Numbered from the stretch's first letter, positions 45,287 to 54,682 are shown. The stretch: 64,000 nucleotides of DNA from Bodonicaedibacter sp963693005 (GCA_963693005.1 OY843726.1:992001-1056000); one strand, 5' to 3'. Made by a program: numbers and translations. Notes: generated by a model from the letters alone, not told the origin.

Positions 45287-47044
45287 ATGAAGAAAAGCTC
45301 GTTAAGGCGCATTCTTTCATATTTTTGGACACGGCATAACATAACAGCCAAGTTAATAGTCGTTGGATCTTTGAGTTTGTTAATAGTTGCTAAAATTTTA
45401 GCTGTGTATGTACCGATATACTTTCAACAAACGATAGATGTTTTAAATGGCACGTTGCAGTCAGTTGTTTCGGTAGTTGGATTAATTGTGATGTATGGGG
45501 TAGTGCGATTATTATCTACTGCCTTGAATGATATTCGAGAAGTTTTATTTGCCAGAGTATTGTATCTATCTATTCGATTTTTAGCGTTGGATGTTTTTCA
45601 GCATTTGCACTCATTAAGTCTGCGTTTCCATTTAGATCGAAAAACAGGTGCGGTGACTCGTTATATTGAGCAAGGTATTCAGGCAATGGAACGCTTGATT
45701 TTATTTTCAACATTTGGTGTTTTTCCTACTTTTTTTGAAATGACATTCATTGGTGCATTTTTAATTGCGCTATTTCCTATACAATTCTTTCTTATAGTTT
45801 TCCTCACAATATTTTCTTATGTGATTAGCACCTATTGGATTACAAATTATCGTACGCGTGTATTGCGCAAACGGAATGATTTAGAAGCTTATTCTAATCA
45901 TAGAGCTATGGATAGTCTGTTAAATTATGAAACAGTAAAATACTTTGGAAACGAAGTAAACGAAACTAATTTATATGACAAAACGCTGGGTAATTTTGAA
46001 CTAGTATCAGTTCGGTTAAGAGAGTCACTAGCACTTTTAAATGTGGTGCAGGGAGTGATTGCGTCTTCTGGATTAGGTGCATGTATGTATTATGCGGCTT
46101 TAGGAGTAATGGAAAATACGCTAACTCTAGGTCAATATGTAATGATTCACACATATTTGATTCAACTATATATTCCTTTGGGAAATTTAGGTTTTATGTA
46201 TAGAGAAATGAGAGAGTCATTGCTTAAGTTAGATACGATGACTGAGGTGCTAGATGCGGAACCTGATATCCAAGATATAAAAGCTCCTAAAAAAATTTCA
46301 TCTGACTTTTTGCGCATTGTTTTTAAAGAAGTTTGTTTCTCTTATACTAAGGAACGAAAAATTTTACAAAACATTTCGTTTTCATTAAATAAGGGTGAAA
46401 CTATTGCAATTGTCGGTGAAAGTGGATCGGGAAAATCGACAATTACTCGATTATTATTCCGATTTTATGATGTGGATAGTGGTGGAATTTATCTTAATGA
46501 AGATAATATTCAAGCACTGCCCCAAAATGATGTTCGTGCGCTAATGGCTGTCGTTCCTCAAGATACAGTCTTATTTAATGACACGTTAGAGTATAATATT
46601 CGTTATGGAAACATAAATGCAACGGAGTCAGAGTTAAGGAGATCTATTGAAGGAGCTCATTTGCAAAGTTTTATCCAACTTTTACCAGAAGGGTTAAAGA
46701 CAATAGTTGGTGAGCGTGGTTTGAAGTTATCTGGTGGTGAAAAACAGAGAGTGGCAATTGCTAGGGCGCTATTAAAGAATCCGAAAGTTTTTGTATTTGA
46801 TGAAGCAACTAGTGCGTTAGATACGAAAACTGAGCAAGAGATTCAACAAAACTTAATGGAAATTTCTAAAGGAAAAACCACCTTAGTCATAGCTCATCGC
46901 TTATCAACGATTATTAATGCAGCTAAAATTTTAGTTTTAGACCAGGGGCGAATTATTGAACAAGGTACGCATCAGGACTTATTACTCAAGCAGGGGCAAT
47001 ATGCAAAAATGTGGTCCCAACAGACTCAGGAGTTAAATGCATAG
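45287..47044 (+). CDS. atm1: Atm1-type ABC exporter (fused permease and ATPase)
   Basis: A 585-aa half-transporter working as a dimer. Five or six membrane segments occupy about residues 15-300. The ATPase has Walker A GESGSGKST (377-385), the signature LSGGE (481-485), Walker B VFVFDEATSALD and the switch His in IAHRLSTI. The opening residues and membrane domain look like mitochondrial Atm1 and its bacterial relatives, which export glutathione-linked sulfur or metal compounds. Lipid-A flippases of the MsbA type are an alternative. It is probably transcribed with the protease just upstream. Confidence 0.85.
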   Translation: MKKSSLRRILSYFWTRHNITAKLIVVGSLSLLIVAKILAVYVPIYFQQTIDVLNGTLQSVVSVVGLIVMYGVVRLLSTALNDIREVLFARVLYLSIRFLALDVFQHLHSLSLRFHLDRKTGAVTRYIEQGIQAMERLILFSTFGVFPTFFEMTFIGAFLIALFPIQFFLIVFLTIFSYVISTYWITNYRTRVLRKRNDLEAYSNHRAMDSLLNYETVKYFGNEVNETNLYDKTLGNFELVSVRLRESLALLNVVQGVIASSGLGACMYYAALGVMENTLTLGQYVMIHTYLIQLYIPLGNLGFMYREMRESLLKLDTMTEVLDAEPDIQDIKAPKKISSDFLRIVFKEVCFSYTKERKILQNISFSLNKGETIAIVGESGSGKSTITRLLFRFYDVDSGGIYLNEDNIQALPQNDVRALMAVVPQDTVLFNDTLEYNIRYGNINATESELRRSIEGAHLQSFIQLLPEGLKTIVGERGLKLSGGEKQRVAIARALLKNPKVFVFDEATSALDTKTEQEIQQNLMEISKGKTTLVIAHRLSTIINAAKILVLDQGRIIEQGTHQDLLLKQGQYAKMWSQQTQELNA

Positions 47045-47149
47045 TTAGCTTATGATGAAATGTTTTTAACTGAGCCCTCTAAATTAGATAGTTGTTTGCC
47101 TGAAGTTATGCCTGTTAAGCATACACGGAAGAGAAAAGTTTAGGTGCTT

Positions 47150-47185
47150 AAACTATCTATATTAGGTGACTTTCATAGATAGTTT
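47150..47185. terminator. Hairpin between convergent genes
   Basis: AAACTATCTAT and ATAGATAGTTT form an 11-bp stem with a 14-nt loop, lying between the ABC exporter (plus) and the cyclase-family gene (minus). Only a short T-rich stretch follows. It could serve both transcripts. Confidence 0.5.
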
Positions 47186-47235
47186 GTTATTCGGCTCTAT
47201 TGAATTGAAGAAGGAGTCAGTTAATATTCTATATG

Positions 47236-47907
47236 TCAAAATGTCCCCCAAATACGAGCGGGCGATTCAGTTGCATTTTCTAGCTTTAATGGGGCTATAG
47301 TTAGTGTGAACTTTGAAGTGGGTGATTTGCCAAGGTTGTTGAGGTTTTCTATGATAATAATGCCTTTTTCAAGCAGCAGTTTATGCACAGGAAAGCTACT
47401 TTCCGGCCTGTCCGGAGAAAGCGTATCAATTCCTAAAGAGTGTATGCATTTACTTGATAAATAGTTTGCTGCCTCGGCCCCTACATAGGGAAATTGATAG
47501 TGATTGTGATATAATTTTGGCGAATTCCAATGTTTACTCCATCCAGTATGAATTAAAACTGAAGTGTGGGGCTTTATTTCACCGTTTAGAGACTCAAAAT
47601 TTTGTATGTCTGACTGAGATAATGAATTGTCTGAATGAAATCGTCTAGATATATCAATAAGCACTGCGGGTGCAATTAAATCGCCTAGCTCAAATTGGTG
47701 AGCAGTTTTGTGTCCGGAGTAACAATGAGAAGGTGTATCAATATGGGTGCCAATACCACAGTTCATTCGAACATTTTGCACTTTAAAAGAGGGGTTACTT
47801 AAGGGAAGAGTATAATCTGAAAGAGTTTGAAGAAAAAAACCACAAGAACCACTCCAAGTCGGAGAGTGAGGGGAAACGGTATGGGTGAAATCAATTATTT
47901 TTGGCAT
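47236..47907 (-). CDS. Cyclase-family hydrolase (kynurenine formamidase-like)
   Basis: A 223-aa protein of the cyclase family (PF04199). The metal-binding motif GTHIDTPSH at residues 53-61 gives H55, D57 and H61. IDFTHTVSP opens it, and a late acidic site (NATESPARIWG) is present. Members open amide or lactone rings, for example in kynurenine or isatin breakdown. The substrate cannot be told, and no pathway partners are nearby. It overlaps the recO end by 17 nt, so it sits second in a recO transcript, an odd pairing. The gene ends near a convergent terminator. Confidence 0.75.
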   Translation of the reverse strand: MPKIIDFTHTVSPHSPTWSGSCGFFLQTLSDYTLPLSNPSFKVQNVRMNCGIGTHIDTPSHCYSGHKTAHQFELGDLIAPAVLIDISRRFHSDNSLSQSDIQNFESLNGEIKPHTSVLIHTGWSKHWNSPKLYHNHYQFPYVGAEAANYLSSKCIHSLGIDTLSPDRPESSFPVHKLLLEKGIIIIENLNNLGKSPTSKFTLTIAPLKLENATESPARIWGTF

Positions 47908-48640
47908 AGCTCGCCTTTTTTTGAAAAAGAGTAATGAGATAATTACGTTCAGCAGGAAGCTTTTGATGGAAAGTCTCTTGTAGCACTCGAGATAAGAAAA
48001 ATCCGCTTAGATTTAAAGCCGTTAGAATTTCTTCGAGAGTAACGTTATCTAATTCATGAGTAGTTAAAAACTGAGGTAATTTGAGTAGGTTTTGCTTATA
48101 TGGAGCGCCAGTTGCTTGGGTAACTGCTCTTCCTGTTTTTGGAGAAACATAGGCAAGATTCTGCAGTTCATTTGTAACCGCACAGCGCATAAGATCCAGT
48201 CCAAACCCGCAATGAGTTAAAAGGTTAGTCTCAAATAAAGGATAATGACCAAAAGAAGAGTTAAGTGAAATTTCTATGATATGTTTTTTTACCTGCGGAT
48301 AGAACATATCGAATTCACTTGTTGAGTCGTTGTCAATGAGGCATTGCAACATCAAGGCACGCATGGCATTAATACAAGCTAATTTCACAGGAGATTGTAG
48401 GGCTGAAAAAATTGCGACAGAAAAAAAATCATGCTGTTCAATACTTAAAAAACCGAGATGAGTTGTAAGTCGCGCTTTATAGCTAATATGATATAAGTTT
48501 CCTGGGATGGGGGGGCACTTTTTATTTAAGCGTAGATAGCCTTTTATTAAAGAATGATTCTTAGTTAAAAAAGTTACAATTAAATTAGATTCACCATGAG
48601 GACGAGTAGAAAGAAGGATCCCTTCATCCAGCCACTTCAT
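47891..48640 (-). CDS. recO: DNA repair protein RecO
   Basis: A 249-aa protein that loads RecA onto SSB-coated DNA with RecR. The OB-fold start MKWLDEGILLSTRPHGES and CGFGLDLMRCAVT with YVSPKTGRAVTQATGAPY in the C-terminal part match the family. Only two of the zinc-site Cys are present, as in other alphaproteobacteria. The ATG at 48640 follows GGGAG. A start at 48838 would add 66 residues without family character and is rejected. Confidence 0.92.
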   Translation of the reverse strand: MKWLDEGILLSTRPHGESNLIVTFLTKNHSLIKGYLRLNKKCPPIPGNLYHISYKARLTTHLGFLSIEQHDFFSVAIFSALQSPVKLACINAMRALMLQCLIDNDSTSEFDMFYPQVKKHIIEISLNSSFGHYPLFETNLLTHCGFGLDLMRCAVTNELQNLAYVSPKTGRAVTQATGAPYKQNLLKLPQFLTTHELDNVTLEEILTALNLSGFFLSRVLQETFHQKLPAERNYLITLFQKKASYAKNN

Positions 48641-48731
48641 ATTATAAACTCCCTTTTGAACCTTGATTTCTAACGATGAAATCTTTAAAGTGAATTGTAT
48701 TTTAATTTTAATAATTTGCAAAGGAAAACAA

Positions 48732-49625
48732 ATGAAGAGAAGCTTTAAACTAGGTAGTTTAATAATCACTTTAATGTTGGGGTTGCCTTCAATTGAAGCG
48801 GCAGGAGTAGTAAAGCATAAAGGAAAAGATTTAGTCACTCAAAAAGATGTAGATGCTAAGATTAAAGAACTTAATCTAACCTCTGCCCCTAGAGACCAAG
48901 TTTTTATGCCTTTGTTGGTGCGATTGGCTGAAGAGCGTTTATTAAGCCAACGAATGATTGCTGCTAAGTTAGAGTCTGACGTTGAGTTTAAAAAAGAAGC
49001 AGAGGCTAATGCAGAAGATTTTAAACGTAACTACTACTTGCAACAAGAGGCTGCCAAGCGTATTACGTTACAAATGCGCCAGAGTGTGTATGAGCAGTTT
49101 AAAGCAACTGTAAAAGATAAAAAAGAAGTTAGCCCTAAAATCATAGTATTGACAGATGAAAAAAAAGCATCTGAAATTCACTCAAAGTTAATGAAGGGTG
49201 AAAGTTTTGGAGATTTGGCAAAAGAACACTCCATAGACCCGTCAAAAGCTTCGGGGGGAGAAATAGGTCGATTTTTACCTGAGGAAGCCTTTTCACCAGA
49301 AGTTACAAAAGCACTATCAGAGATGAAAGAATGCGAGACATCAAAGCCAATTAAGTCATCATCAGCAAACGGCGATGTCCATATTATAGTAAGAATTGAT
49401 AAGGGAATGCGAAGAGATCAAGTCTTGCCACCATTGGAATCACCAGAAATGAAACGTCAAATTGACCAAGTAATTATCCGTCAAATGGTAGGAGTGGTAC
49501 AGACTGATTTGTTAAGAGAGCTGGAAGTGTATGATTTACAGGGAAATAAAATACCTTTGGTGCAGGAGAAAAAGGATGCCCAAGAAGGGATTCCTTTGAT
49601 TGGTGGAGGAATGAGAAAAAGCTAA
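48732..49625 (+). CDS. Periplasmic peptidyl-prolyl isomerase, parvulin (SurA/PrsA) type
   Basis: A 297-aa protein with a signal peptide (MKRSFKLGSLIITLMLGLPS, cut near IEAA). A helical chaperone-like part follows, then a rotamase domain near residues 136-235 (VLTDEKKASEIHSKLMKGES, LAKEHSIDPSKASGGEIGRF). It should help outer-membrane proteins fold. The ATG at 48732 with AAGGA before it is chosen; the ORF could open 23 codons earlier without a ribosome site. It is divergent from recO. Confidence 0.85.
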   Translation: MKRSFKLGSLIITLMLGLPSIEAAGVVKHKGKDLVTQKDVDAKIKELNLTSAPRDQVFMPLLVRLAEERLLSQRMIAAKLESDVEFKKEAEANAEDFKRNYYLQQEAAKRITLQMRQSVYEQFKATVKDKKEVSPKIIVLTDEKKASEIHSKLMKGESFGDLAKEHSIDPSKASGGEIGRFLPEEAFSPEVTKALSEMKECETSKPIKSSSANGDVHIIVRIDKGMRRDQVLPPLESPEMKRQIDQVIIRQMVGVVQTDLLRELEVYDLQGNKIPLVQEKKDAQEGIPLIGGGMRKS

Positions 49626-49642
49626 TAAATTTTGAGCGATAC

Positions 49643-49690
49643 AGCTGAAAAAAAGAAGGGGGGGATTATTCCCTCTCTTTTTTTTCAGCT
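49643..49690. terminator. Bidirectional terminator overlapping the end of xerD
   Basis: A long near-palindrome: AGCTGAAAAAAAGA on the left mirrors TCTTTTTTTTCAGCT on the right, with GGG/CCC pairing inside. Both strands have a T run after the G-C part. It ends the isomerase transcript (plus) and the secA-xerD transcript (minus). The last codons of xerD lie inside its right arm. Confidence 0.8.
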
Positions 49691-50592
49691 AATGGATGAT
49701 GACTAAAAACAGTATTTTGTAATTTTTGAGTCATAATGTGGGTATAAATTTCTGTGGCTGAAATGCTTGAATGTCCGAGTAATTTTTGTACATTGACTAA
49801 GTTTGCTCCGTGATTAATAAGGTGAGTTGCGAAGGCGTGGCGGATGACGTGTGGAGATACTTTTTCAGGAGGAATTCCCGCATAAGCCGCGAGTTCTTTG
49901 ATAATTTGAAAGAATCTTTGCCGAGTTAAGGGGGAGTTTGATGTAGGGTTTGAGGGAAATAGCCATTTCGATGCTTTTGGTTGGTGCTTAAGATAGTTTT
50001 TTAGTGCGGTCAGGGTGGCTTCATTAAATGGGACTAGACGCTGCTTATTTCCTTTTCCAGAGACCAGTAAGCATTCCTCTTGCCATTGAATATCTGAAAT
50101 TTGAATATTAAGCAACTCGGAGATACGTAATCCGGTTGCATAGAGTATCTCGATAAACAGAACCCGACGTAGCTTCTCGGTTGGATCTTTGTGAGAGTGC
50201 GCTGCTTCAATCAGCGCAAGCGTCTCTTTCTCGGTTAGATATTTTGGAAGCGTTTTAGGTTGCTTGGGACGATCAATGAGTTTTGTTGGGTTTTCTAAAA
50301 TTTTATTTTCACGAAGTAAAAATGCATAAAACATCCGTAACGCGGAAATGCGGCGCGCGCGTGTTCTTTCTGAAACCTTTTGTTGAGACAAAAAAGATAA
50401 ATAGTTTTCTATCTGCTTTTTTTTGCAATCAATTATAGATAAAGGTTGAGGTTCAGTCTGACAGTACAGAGAAAAATGGCGAATATCAGATAAGTAAGCA
50501 GAAATAGTATGTTTACTGGCTCCAACCTCAGAGATTAACATTTCAGAAAATTGGTCAATCTCTGGGGGAAGATTAGCTAGTTTTTTTTTCAA
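49666..50592 (-). CDS. xerD: Site-specific tyrosine recombinase XerD (or XerC)
   Basis: A 308-aa tyrosine recombinase resolving chromosome dimers. Catalytic residues R156 (TGLRISELL), K180 (SGKGNKQR), H248 and R251 (HVIRHAFATH), H274 (LGHSSISAT) and Y283 (YTHI) are all in place. XerC and XerD cannot be parted surely by eye. The start is a TTG at 50592 that overlaps the upstream small gene by 20 nt. An ATG at 50541 (residue 18) is a rival start just before the core SEVGASKHTISAYLSD. The C-terminal tail is Lys/Glu-rich and lies within a terminator. Confidence 0.9.
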   Translation of the reverse strand: MKKKLANLPPEIDQFSEMLISEVGASKHTISAYLSDIRHFSLYCQTEPQPLSIIDCKKKQIENYLSFLSQQKVSERTRARRISALRMFYAFLLRENKILENPTKLIDRPKQPKTLPKYLTEKETLALIEAAHSHKDPTEKLRRVLFIEILYATGLRISELLNIQISDIQWQEECLLVSGKGNKQRLVPFNEATLTALKNYLKHQPKASKWLFPSNPTSNSPLTRQRFFQIIKELAAYAGIPPEKVSPHVIRHAFATHLINHGANLVNVQKLLGHSSISATEIYTHIMTQKLQNTVFSHHPLAEKKERE

Positions 50593-50707
50593 GGTCTAAA
50601 GGAATGGGGACACGCATATCTGTTTTAGGGGCGGGAACTCCAACCCAAGATAGGGCAACCCCACCTCCAATCAATACAATTAATAAAAAAACCAATAGAT
50701 ACTTCAT
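50573..50707 (-). CDS. Small membrane protein, 44 aa, between secA and xerD
   Basis: A 44-codon ORF from ATG 50707 to TAA 50573. It begins MKYLLVFLLIVLIGGGVALS, one membrane segment, then WVGVPAPKTDMRVPIPLD and a basic end. The ATG follows the secA TAA directly. Tiny one-span proteins with a similar pattern (membrane segment, then PAP and a short Pro-rich tail) are known in alphaproteobacteria, often without a given function; I recall the pattern but could not search for it. It overlaps the xerD TTG start by 20 nt. Confidence 0.65.
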   Translation of the reverse strand: MKYLLVFLLIVLIGGGVALSWVGVPAPKTDMRVPIPLDLEKKTS

Positions 50708-53368
50708 TTATTCAGCTAGCTTTCCATGACAGTATTTATACTTTTTACCCGATCCGCAAGGGCAGGGGGCATTTCGAGGCACCATGCGCAGTAACTCGAG
50801 TTCTTCCTCGGTCATTAATCGATTATTATTTGCATCTTCTAGTGCCGTGTTTTTGAAGGGGACTTGATTTGCTTTTTCGGTTTTTTTGTCGACATTCATA
50901 TGGCTAAGAATGCTGACAACTGTCTCTTTAATTTTATCTAGCATATGAGTAAATAGATCAAAAGCTTCTTGTTTGTACTCATTTAATGGATTGCGTTGTG
51001 CATAGGCACGAAGATTAATACCTGTGCGCAGATGATCTAGAGTGTGGAGGTGATCTTTCCATAGCTGGTCTAATGTATGCAAAAATACGTCTTTCTCTAT
51101 TTTTAGTATGACGTCTTCAGGGAAAAGAGCCTCTTTTTCTAGCCAAGATGCTTCTACATCACTTTGAATACGCTCACACATTTCTTTATATCCAACTCCC
51201 TCTTCATGTGCCCAGTCAGACAGGGGCAGATTAACATTGAAAATTCTCAGTAATTCTTCATGAAGCTTTGCAATGTCCCACTGTTCGATATGGGAGGATT
51301 CTGAAATATGATTATGGATAGATTTTTGAAGCATTTCTGAGCGAGCCTCAACGATAGTATCGTGAATAGAGTCGGTATCCATCACATATTTGCGCTGTTC
51401 GTAGACAACTTTCCGTTGATCATTCATAACATCATCATATTTTAGTAGATGTTTGCGAATGTCATAGTTGCGTGCTTCTACTTTTTTTTGTGCCCTTTCT
51501 AAGGCTTTGCTAACCCAAGGGTGAGTAATAGCTTCACCTTCTTTAAGCCCTAGGCGCACTAGCATGGCTTCTAAGCGTTCAGAACCAAAAATTCGCATTA
51601 AATCATCATCTAAAGATAAGAAAAACTTTGTGTGTCCTGGGTCACCTTGGCGCCCGGATCGACCGCGAAGCTGATTGTCAATTCGCCGACTTTCATGGCG
51701 CTCAGTTCCTATTACATAGAGGCCGCCGCTTGCCTTTATGGTGCTTTCAAGATCAGATAGCTCTTTTCGCACCGTTTCTTTTGCTTCTTCTGCCTGCTTT
51801 TCTGAAACTACGGGGCCAATTTTTGCGTATGCTGCTTTTAAATGGGCATCAAAATTCCCACCTAATTTAATATCAGTTCCACGCCCAGCCATATTGGTTG
51901 CAACTGTAATAGCACCTGGATATCCAGCCTCAGCAATGATTTCTGCCTCTTTATCATGGAATCGCGCATTTAAGACATTGTGCTTTAACCCGGCTTTTGT
52001 AAGCTCTCTTGAGATTTCTTCTGAATTCTCAATGCTTATTGTCCCTATGAGTAAGGGTTGATTTGCTTTGCTGCGTTCTTGTGCCAACTGTACGATAGCT
52101 AGAATTTTTTCGCGCTTTGTGCGGTAGATTTCATCATCGCTATCTATGCGTGTTACGGGTTTGTTAGTGGGAATTTCAACAACACTCAGCTTGTAAATAT
52201 CATCAAACTCTTGCGCTTCTGTCATGGCAGTCCCTGCCATTCCTGAAAGTTTTGGATATAGACGGAAGTAGTTTTGGTAAGTGATAGAGGCTAATGTTTG
52301 GTTTTCGACCTGAACACTTACGCCTTCTTTTGCTTCTAAAGCTTGATGCAGACCATCAGAATATCTGCGTCCGTCCATTGTTCGCCCGGTAAATTCGTCA
52401 ACGATTAATACTTCGCCATCTTTTACCATATAATCGACGTCACGTTGGAACATTTTGTGCGCTTTTAACGCCTGATTCAAGTTGTGAACAATACCAATGT
52501 TTTGAAGGTCATAAAGATTGGTGCCGTTTAAATGGCCATCCTTTTCGAGTGCCTCTTCAAGTTTTTGAGATCCTGAGTCTGTGAGCGTAATGTTTTTACC
52601 TTTTTCATCTTTTTCATAGTCAGACTCTACCAACGATGGAATATATTTGTTTGCGATATAATACCATTGGGAAGAATCTTCTGCAGGGCCAGATATAATT
52701 AGCGGTGTGCGTGCTTCATCAATCAAAATGCTATCAACTTCATCAACAATTGCGTAGTTAAATGGGCGTTGGACCATTTCTGCCAGTGAGAACTTCATAT
52801 TGTCACGTAAGTAGTCGAAGCCGAGTTCATTGTTTGTTGCATAAGTAACGTCTTTAGCATAAGCTTCTTTACGTTCCATATCGCCCATGCCGCTGACGAT
52901 ACAGCCAACTGATAGGCCAAGGAACTCATAAACTTGTCCCATCCATTTAGAGTCACGTTGTGCTAGATAGTCGTTTACAGTTACGACGTGAACACCTTTT
53001 CCAGAAAGAGCATTTAAGTAGACGGGGGCAGTTGCCACTAATGTTTTACCTTCACCCGTGCGCATTTCAGAGATTTTACCATTGTGGAGGACAAGCCCAC
53101 CAACAAGCTGTACATCATAATGACGTTCACCAAGAACGCGCTTTGCTGCCTCGCGAACAGTTGCAAAGGCCTCGGGCAAAATATCATCAAGTTCTTCACC
53201 CTTTTCAAGGCGAAGTTTGAACTCATTTGTTTTTTCTTTTAGATCATGATCTGACAGCGACGTGAGGTTAGCTTCAACAGCCGTAACTTTGTCTACGATT
53301 AGCTGATATTGGCGAATTAAACGATCATTTGCAGACCCAAAAATCTTTTGTACAAGCTTTAACAGCAT
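50708..53368 (-). CDS. secA: Preprotein translocase ATPase SecA
   Basis: An 886-aa motor that drives unfolded proteins through SecYEG. Walker A MRTGEGKT lies at residues 102-109, DEVDSILIDEARTPLIISG follows, and the second nucleotide part has RGRSGRQGDPG. The zinc tail CPCGSGKKYKYCHG has C869, C871, C880 and H881. AAAGGA precedes the ATG. The gene is divergent from uppP across an AT-rich 101-nt space holding TATA-like boxes on both strands. Confidence 0.98.
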   Translation of the reverse strand: MLLKLVQKIFGSANDRLIRQYQLIVDKVTAVEANLTSLSDHDLKEKTNEFKLRLEKGEELDDILPEAFATVREAAKRVLGERHYDVQLVGGLVLHNGKISEMRTGEGKTLVATAPVYLNALSGKGVHVVTVNDYLAQRDSKWMGQVYEFLGLSVGCIVSGMGDMERKEAYAKDVTYATNNELGFDYLRDNMKFSLAEMVQRPFNYAIVDEVDSILIDEARTPLIISGPAEDSSQWYYIANKYIPSLVESDYEKDEKGKNITLTDSGSQKLEEALEKDGHLNGTNLYDLQNIGIVHNLNQALKAHKMFQRDVDYMVKDGEVLIVDEFTGRTMDGRRYSDGLHQALEAKEGVSVQVENQTLASITYQNYFRLYPKLSGMAGTAMTEAQEFDDIYKLSVVEIPTNKPVTRIDSDDEIYRTKREKILAIVQLAQERSKANQPLLIGTISIENSEEISRELTKAGLKHNVLNARFHDKEAEIIAEAGYPGAITVATNMAGRGTDIKLGGNFDAHLKAAYAKIGPVVSEKQAEEAKETVRKELSDLESTIKASGGLYVIGTERHESRRIDNQLRGRSGRQGDPGHTKFFLSLDDDLMRIFGSERLEAMLVRLGLKEGEAITHPWVSKALERAQKKVEARNYDIRKHLLKYDDVMNDQRKVVYEQRKYVMDTDSIHDTIVEARSEMLQKSIHNHISESSHIEQWDIAKLHEELLRIFNVNLPLSDWAHEEGVGYKEMCERIQSDVEASWLEKEALFPEDVILKIEKDVFLHTLDQLWKDHLHTLDHLRTGINLRAYAQRNPLNEYKQEAFDLFTHMLDKIKETVVSILSHMNVDKKTEKANQVPFKNTALEDANNNRLMTEEELELLRMVPRNAPCPCGSGKKYKYCHGKLAE

Positions 53369-53469
53369 ATTTTACCGTGTCCTTTAGTGAGTAGTATACA
53401 ATGTATAATATAAATGATTAAAATAATGACTATAAAGTAGTATAGTTTAGGAAATATTACAAAGAAAAA

Positions 53470-54249
53470 ATGTTAACATTACTTGCTTTTATCCAGGGAA
53501 TATCAGAGTTTTTACCTGTTAGTTCAACAGCGCACATGATTGTTATTGCCAAATATTTTGGCAATATTTATCCAGGAGTGCACTATTTAGTGGTTCTACA
53601 TGTGGGTAGCATGTTTGCTATTATTTTGTACTTTTTTAAAGATATTTTTCAAATGTTTGTGGGCTGGTGTTCGCTTTTTCAAGGAAAGATAACGGGGCAC
53701 TTTAAGCTCAGCATTGCAATTATAGTCGCGACAATCCCTGTGATGATAGTCGGGCTTTTTTTGTTTCAGATTATAGAAAAACCGCAAAACACGCCATATG
53801 TAATTGGTATAAATAGTATTATATTTGGAGTTTTGTTGTATATAGCCGATTTAAGGCCTGCACACCAGAAAACTGCGTTAGAAATTTCGTTGTGGGAGGC
53901 TTTTTTAATTGGAGCGGCTCAAGCATTTGCGCTGTTACCAGGGGCTAGCCGATCGGGCAGTTGCATAATGGCAGCTCGCGCTATGGGGTATTCGCGTGTG
54001 GAATCAACCCGGTTTGCTTTTTTGTTGGGAATTCCAACAATTTTAGGGGCAAGCGTATTAAAATTGTCAGATATTTGTTGGGGAGACCCTAGTGTGGATG
54101 TTGAGTTGTTTGCGTACGGGTCGTTAATATCTTTTGCGGTTAGTTATTTAGTGATAGTTGTTATGTTGCGCCTCTTAGAATGGATGTCATTCTTGCCAAT
54201 TGCGCTGTATCGGGTGGCTATGGGGGTTGTATTACTTGTATTCTTTTAA
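53470..54249 (+). CDS. uppP: Undecaprenyl-diphosphatase UppP (BacA)
   Basis: A 259-aa inner-membrane phosphatase recycling the lipid carrier of cell-wall synthesis. The active-site motifs are GISEFLPVSSTAHMIV near the start and LLPGASRSGSCIMAARAMG in the middle. About eight membrane segments are predicted. The ATG at 53470 begins very close to the first motif, as in other members. Confidence 0.93.
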   Translation: MLTLLAFIQGISEFLPVSSTAHMIVIAKYFGNIYPGVHYLVVLHVGSMFAIILYFFKDIFQMFVGWCSLFQGKITGHFKLSIAIIVATIPVMIVGLFLFQIIEKPQNTPYVIGINSIIFGVLLYIADLRPAHQKTALEISLWEAFLIGAAQAFALLPGASRSGSCIMAARAMGYSRVESTRFAFLLGIPTILGASVLKLSDICWGDPSVDVELFAYGSLISFAVSYLVIVVMLRLLEWMSFLPIALYRVAMGVVLLVFF

Positions 54250-54358
54250 TTTAGTACGTTGTTTCTTTCCTAGTTAAGTAGCTTTCTCATAGAACACTTG
54301 AATTTTACCTGTATTCCGAGTATGAGTATAAAAATTAGCTACTAAGGATAAATTTGAC

Positions 54359-54682
54359 ATGCCTAAGATGATATTTATTGAAAAAGATGGAAACCGTAAA
54401 GAAGTTGACGCACCTAATGGTGTGTCTGTAATGGAAATTGCGCATATGAATGAGATCGACTTGGAAGGAGCCTGCGGAGGATCTTTAGCTTGTTCTACTT
54501 GTCATGTCGTGGTGACACCTAAATGGTTTGAAAAGTTAGAAGAGCCCACTGAATCTGAAGAAGATATGCTAGATTTAGCCTTTGGGTTAACGCATACTTC
54601 CCGATTGGGTTGCCAGATTATTATGTCAGATAAATTTGATGGTTTAGAAGTTCAGCTACCAAACGCGACCCGGAATATTTGA
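54359..54682 (+). CDS. fdx: 2Fe-2S ferredoxin, ISC/adrenodoxin type
   Basis: A 107-aa electron carrier with cluster ligands C39, C45, C48 (GACGGSLACSTCHV) and C85 (RLGCQI), the vertebrate-type spacing. Such ferredoxins feed electrons to iron-sulfur assembly or to P450-like enzymes. hscA, hscB and iscU are not next to it here. It is preceded by 109 nt of spacer and a GGATAAATTTGAC stretch. Confidence 0.92.
   Translation: MPKMIFIEKDGNRKEVDAPNGVSVMEIAHMNEIDLEGACGGSLACSTCHVVVTPKWFEKLEEPTESEEDMLDLAFGLTHTSRLGCQIIMSDKFDGLEVQLPNATRNI

Noticed and set aside
48641..48838. 66-residue N-terminal extension of RecO
   Set aside because: The added part is unlike RecO and crosses the isomerase gene start; a GGGAG site serves the ATG at 48640.
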